Below are positions 5,721 to 7,568 of a stretch of 7,568 nt of DNA, one piece after another (the first letter of the stretch is position 1; each line of letters starts with the position of its first letter). The notes beneath the pieces are model-generated. The model had not been told where the DNA came from, did no database searches, and was given only the letters and a program-made list of their open reading frames with translations. The position numbers and the translations under genes were made by a program. Location: assembly GCA_018821685.1 (NCBI GenBank), contig JAHJLO010000033.1, positions 1 to 7,568 on the forward strand. Reading direction: 5' to 3'. Source of the stretch: Patescibacteria group bacterium. GTDB lineage: Bacteria; Patescibacteriota; Minisyncoccia; Phycocordibacterales; UBA12079.

Positions 5721-5740
5721 AATTGAATTGAGAAAATTCA

Positions 5741-5802
5741 AAAAATTAAACAAAAAGAGAACCGACGAGCTAGCTCGTCGGTTCTCTTTTTGTTTAATTT
5801 TT
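5741..5802 (+). terminator. Terminator of rpsL-rpsG, perfect 31-bp palindrome
   Basis: Every base of 5741-5771 is complementary to 5772-5802; the effective loop would be CTAG. The GC core is GAACCGACGAGC, flanked by A-rich and T-rich arms, so it should work in both directions. A smaller 7-bp hairpin (5723-5729 with 5735-5741) sits just before it. Confidence 0.9.
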
Positions 5803-5854
5803 ACCATGCAAAGTGCTAGGAGTAATTATTAGTTAATAAGTAGTAAAAAAGAAT

Positions 5855-5883
5855 TTGCTCTGAGTTTAAATAGGTGGTATATT
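5855..5883 (+). promoter_or_regulatory. Promoter of hicBA
   Basis: TTGCTC (5855-5860), 17-base spacer ending in TGG (5875-5877), then TATATT (5878-5883), an extended -10. The -10 ends 6 bases before the ATG at 5890, predicting a leaderless antitoxin mRNA. Confidence 0.55.
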
Positions 5884-5889
5884 TTAAAT

Positions 5890-6135
5890 ATGTTAACGGA
5901 ATTTATAACTAAAAAACTAAATAGTGCTAAATATAAAATTTTAGAAGACGGAACTTATTTCGGTGAAATCCCGTCTATTAAGGGTGTTTGGGCGAATAGC
6001 AAAAATTTGGAGGGGTGTAGAGAAGAATTAAGAGAGGTTTTGGAAGACTGGGTTTTGTTAAATGTTAAGTCTGGAGAAAAAATTCGAGGTTTAAATATAG
6101 GTATTAGTTTGAAAAAAGTTCCTCAATATGCCTAA
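5890..6135 (+). CDS. hicB: HicB-family antitoxin (short form, no DNA-binding domain)
   Basis: An 81-residue protein with the HicB/UPF0150 partial RNase-H fold: YKILEDGTYFGEIPSIKGVWA (about 15-35), then a helix with LEGCREELREVLEDWVLLNV (40-59) and the terminal strand GLNIGISLKK. In HicAB systems this protein binds the HicA mRNA interferase and blocks its active-site histidine. Many HicB proteins carry an added helix-turn-helix or ribbon-helix-helix domain for autorepression; this one ends after the core fold, so direct operator binding is doubtful. It precedes hicA, the reverse of the classical hicAB order, and overlaps it by 8 bases, indicating coupled translation. The ATG is supported by the promoter position; no ribosome binding site is seen. 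Confidence 0.85.
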   Translation: MLTEFITKKLNSAKYKILEDGTYFGEIPSIKGVWANSKNLEGCREELREVLEDWVLLNVKSGEKIRGLNIGISLKKVPQYA

Positions 6136-6343
6136 AAATATTTCACTTAGAAATCTAATAAAAAAGTTTAAAAAATTTGGTTTTGACGGACCTTATTCTG
6201 GAGGACAGCATATGTTTATGATCAAAGGTGATTTGAAAGTGAGAGTACCAAATCCTCATAAGAGCGATATTTCCAAATCTTTAGTTTCTGAAATCTTACG
6301 ACAATCAGGAATCTCGAGTAAAGACTGGGATAATATGAAGTAA
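6128..6343 (+). CDS. hicA: HicA-family toxin (mRNA interferase)
   Basis: A 71-residue protein with the double-stranded-RNA-binding-like HicA fold. RNLIKKFKKFGFDGPYSGGQH (8-28) contains the likely catalytic His28, followed by FMIKGDLKVRVPNPHKSDIS (30-49) and the helix SLVSEILRQSGISSKDW (51-67). HicA toxins cleave mRNA and tmRNA independently of translation and are held inactive by HicB. All expected elements are intact, so the toxin should be functional. The ATG at 6128 lies inside the end of hicB (8-base overlap). The unit ends in a strong hairpin two bases after the stop. Confidence 0.9.
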   Translation: MPKNISLRNLIKKFKKFGFDGPYSGGQHMFMIKGDLKVRVPNPHKSDISKSLVSEILRQSGISSKDWDNMK

Positions 6344-6344
6344 G

Positions 6345-6386
6345 AAAAAACAATTAACTCAACTCGTTGAGTTAATTGTTTTTTTT
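6345..6386 (+). terminator. Terminator of hicBA
   Basis: Perfect 18-bp stem (6345-6362 with 6367-6384), loop CTCG, followed by more T. The AAAAAA/TTTTTT base makes it usable in both directions. Confidence 0.9.
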
Positions 6387-6394
6387 AAATTTTT

Positions 6395-6433
6395 TCTGCG
6401 TTTGTATCCGCGTACAATCCGCGTAGATCTGCG
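6395..6433. repeat. Four phased TCYGCG motifs
   Basis: TCTGCG (6395), TCCGCG (6407), TCCGCG (6418) and TCTGCG (6428) occur with starts 12, 11 and 10 bases apart, near one helical turn, in an otherwise AT-rich gap between the hicBA terminator and the 6463 promoter. They could be a degenerate short tandem repeat or a binding-site array. Confidence 0.5.
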
Positions 6434-6462
6434 AGAAATTAAATAGTTAGATTTAGTTTCTA

Positions 6463-6491
6463 TTGACTTTGCTTGACCAAACAAGTATATT
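6463..6491 (+). promoter_or_regulatory. Promoter of the 6582 gene
   Basis: TTGACT (6463-6468), 17-base spacer, TATATT (6486-6491). A second overlapping pair, TTGACC (6473-6478) and TGTAAT (6497-6502), is 18 bases apart. These are the only TTGAC-type -35 boxes assigned in the window. Predicted leader about 80 bases. Confidence 0.6.
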
Positions 6492-6515
6492 GATTGTGTA
6501 ATTTGTACTTTAATA

Positions 6516-6574
6516 GGACGATATAAAATCGTCTAAACAAAAACCGTGCCACGAAAGTGACCACACAAAGGAGG
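6516..6574 (+). promoter_or_regulatory. Structured 5' leader and strong ribosome binding site of the 6582 gene
   Basis: Two small hairpins precede the start: GACGAT/ATCGTC with an ATAAA loop (6517-6533), and GTG-CAC arms (6546-6548, 6562-6564) around CAC-GAAA-GTG (6550-6559), a GNRA tetraloop. They are followed by AAAGGAGG (6567-6574), 7 bases from the ATG. This is the only fully consensus Shine-Dalgarno site in the window. Confidence 0.5.
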
Positions 6575-6581
6575 ACTTGCT

Positions 6582-7217
6582 ATGGCAACCCTAGAACAAG
6601 CAGAAAAGATTTTAAGTTTTTTTAATGGTAAAGACACCGCAGAGGTTCAGGAGTTTATTTCGAGAGGTTTGTTGTCAGATTTGACTAAAGCTAACCCTTC
6701 GCAAATTAACCGAAATGAATATCGGAAAGTGTGTGGGTTAAGACCTAAAGATGAAGGTTTGACTTCACGAATCGATCCTATTATCAAAATTGATCGTTCG
6801 GTTTGCCCAACTTATCCAGATTGGGTGAAAGAAGCTCAGCATCGTGAGTTAGAAAACTCAGGACCTGGAGAATTTGATGTGAGTAAGCTCGAACAATGGT
6901 TACATCCAGATCAGGAAAATGGCATTGTTACGGGTGATGTAATCTACAAGTATTTGAAAGACAATCTTTTGCTTGAAGGTTGCTTAGGGTTTGTGGAACT
7001 TCTCGCGATCCAATCTAGAGGAATTGAATTTTTTAGAAAATATTTTTCAGGAAAATTCGTGTTTGGTTGGAAATCGGTTGTTCTGCATAGCGACGGCGAC
7101 CTCCTTGTCCCTTGTCTCTTCGAGAGCGGGCGTGGTGTGGTTCTGCGTTGGAATTGGTTAGATAATAGCTGTTTTTCTGATTGTCCTACTTTGCGTCTCG
7201 CAAGCCCTCAGGACTAA
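6582..7217 (+). CDS. Conserved-looking protein of unknown function, probable CPR paralog family
   Basis: A 211-residue soluble protein without signal peptide or membrane segment. From memory it resembles paralogous proteins in Parcubacteria-type genomes that share a start like EKILSFFNGKDTAEVQEFIS (8-27), a Q-I-N-R-N-E-Y-R-K-V-C-G-L-R-P element (41-55), a middle GDVIYKYLKDN (118-128), then GIEFFRKYFSGKFVFGWKSV (147-166) and a tryptophan-rich end. I cannot name a domain. The last 45 residues differ in base use: codons from about 7081 are richer in G+C and end in C or T. Residues 194-201 (D-N-S-C-F-S-D-C) use only NNC/NNT codons, as in the variable tails of diversity-generating retroelement targets, but no reverse transcriptase or template lies in the window. 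It is a single gene with its own promoter, leader and terminator. The start is fixed by AAAGGAGG. Confidence 0.8.
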   Translation: MATLEQAEKILSFFNGKDTAEVQEFISRGLLSDLTKANPSQINRNEYRKVCGLRPKDEGLTSRIDPIIKIDRSVCPTYPDWVKEAQHRELENSGPGEFDVSKLEQWLHPDQENGIVTGDVIYKYLKDNLLLEGCLGFVELLAIQSRGIEFFRKYFSGKFVFGWKSVVLHSDGDLLVPCLFESGRGVVLRWNWLDNSCFSDCPTLRLASPQD

Positions 7218-7256
7218 AAACCTCAACCCTTTTCAGTCCTTGGTTCTTTGTTCTTC

Positions 7257-7302
7257 ATCGCCGAAATTTTTTCCGTAAGGAAAAAATTTCGGCGATTTTT
7301 TA
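7257..7302 (+). terminator. Terminator of the 6582 gene
   Basis: Perfect 18-bp stem (7257-7274 with 7279-7296), GTAA tetraloop, T tail to 7302. It lies about 40 bases after the stop. Confidence 0.9.
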
Positions 7303-7451
7303 TGTTAAAATATATTCGGTATTAGGTGAATACGCGAGCGATTAAGGTTTCTTGCTACCGAATCCAGTATCCGTATCTTCCAGAATGTTCACGACTAAAC
7401 CTGCCTGCCGGCAGGCAAGGTTAGAAACTTGAAAATTAAAAAACAACAAAC
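7303..7451. other. Intergenic stretch without convincing gene
   Basis: Between two terminators, part of the gene-free stretch 7218-7568. No open frame of credible size or codon content is seen on either strand, and no tRNA. It holds an 8-bp inverted pair ATTCGGTA (7314-7321) / TACCGAAT (7356-7363), AT-rich promoter-like words at 7306-7316 (TAAAAT, TATATT) without a -35, and the palindrome at 7402-7417. It could encode a small structured RNA ending at the 7452 hairpin, but this is speculative. Confidence 0.35.
7402..7417. repeat. Perfect 16-bp GC-rich palindrome
   Basis: TGCCTGCCGGCAGGCA, extended by CC/GG and AA/TT (7398-7401 with 7419-7422) around a bulged A7418. It is strikingly GC-rich against its surroundings. 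I recall similar CCTGCCTGCCGGCAGGCAGG words scattered between genes in Patescibacteria genomes. Confidence 0.6.
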
Positions 7452-7498
7452 GCAACGGAAAATTTCTCTCTGGGAGAAATTTTCCGTTGCTTTTGTCT
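7452..7498 (+). terminator. Strong terminator with no assigned upstream gene
   Basis: Seventeen-bp perfect stem plus a T-G closing wobble (7452-7469 with 7473-7490), loop CTG, followed by TTTTGTCT. On the minus strand a T run also follows after a few bases, so it could instead end a minus-strand transcript entering from the right. Confidence 0.8.
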
Positions 7499-7518
7499 AT
7501 TTTTTAATATATTATAAT
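7487..7518 (+). promoter_or_regulatory. Promoter reading out of the right edge
   Basis: TTGCTT (7487-7492) overlaps the terminator's right arm. TATTAT (7510-7515) follows at 17 bases and a consensus TATAAT (7513-7518) at 20. No gene start of useful length follows within the window, so the target lies beyond 7568. Confidence 0.4.
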
Positions 7519-7568
7519 GGTTATCAAAAAGTCGTACTTAACGATTTTTCTTTTTGTTTTTTAAAAAT

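Noticed and set aside
5493..5807. 104-codon minus-strand frame
   Set aside because: Starts in the terminator palindrome, crosses the inverted repeat and ends antisense to rpsG; no recognisable protein features.
7336..7440. Minus-strand frame through the GC-rich palindrome ending at about 7344
   Set aside because: No ribosome binding site or start of good context; its A-C-R-Q-A-G core is what the palindrome encodes by itself.
7517..7564. 15-codon ATG frame (MVIKKSYLTIFLFVF)
   Set aside because: The ATG lies inside the putative -10 box and the frame is short and T-rich.
1..7568. CRISPR array, att sites or replication origin
   Set aside because: No regularly spaced direct repeats, integrase gene or DnaA-box cluster seen.

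Overview
The window looks like a piece of a small, AT-rich bacterial genome (roughly one third G+C by eye), most plausibly a Candidate Phyla Radiation / Patescibacteria member of the Parcubacteria type. This is inferred from short, mostly single-gene transcription units separated by strong hairpin terminators, a minimal rpsL-rpsG unit, a hicBA toxin-antitoxin pair without a DNA-binding domain, a CPR-like paralogous protein (6582-7217) and a TGCCTGCCGGCAGGCA palindrome of a kind I recall from such genomes. No TGA recoding is needed. All twelve stops I assign are TAA.

Layout. 1-140 is the tail of an IS30-family transposase. 193-1626 encodes a CreD-like inner-membrane protein. 1732-2619 encodes a stand-alone, membrane-anchored ComEC-type metallo-beta-lactamase-fold hydrolase. 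2645-2818 (minus) is a probable overlooked 57-residue Cys-containing protein with its own promoter, Shine-Dalgarno site and terminator. 2944-3189 (minus) is rpmB (bL28). 3289-3897 is a site-2-protease-like M50 metalloprotease. 4204-4524 is a stand-alone DnaG-type CHC2 zinc finger. 4703-5594 is rpsL-rpsG, closed by a remarkable hairpin-rich 3' region (5594-5802). 5890-6343 is hicB-hicA. 6582-7217 is an unrecognised protein with a classical promoter, structured leader and perfect ribosome binding site. 7218-7568 has no convincing gene, but holds two terminators, a palindrome and an outward-facing promoter.

Control signals are unusually readable. Six promoters share a -35 element TTGCT(T/A/C), five with a 17-bp and one with an 18-bp spacer. 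Four AUG-starting genes (193, 1732, 3289, 5890) have a -10 box only 6-8 bases before the start codon, which predicts leaderless mRNAs. Three others (2818 minus with GTG, 4204 with TTG, 6582 with ATG) have clear AGGAG-type sites 6-7 bases before the start. The window thus suggests two coexisting translation-initiation modes. Functionally it mixes ribosomal housekeeping (bL28, uS12, uS7), membrane and envelope proteins (CreD, S2P, possibly the MBL protein) and accessory elements (IS30, HicBA, the 6582 gene).
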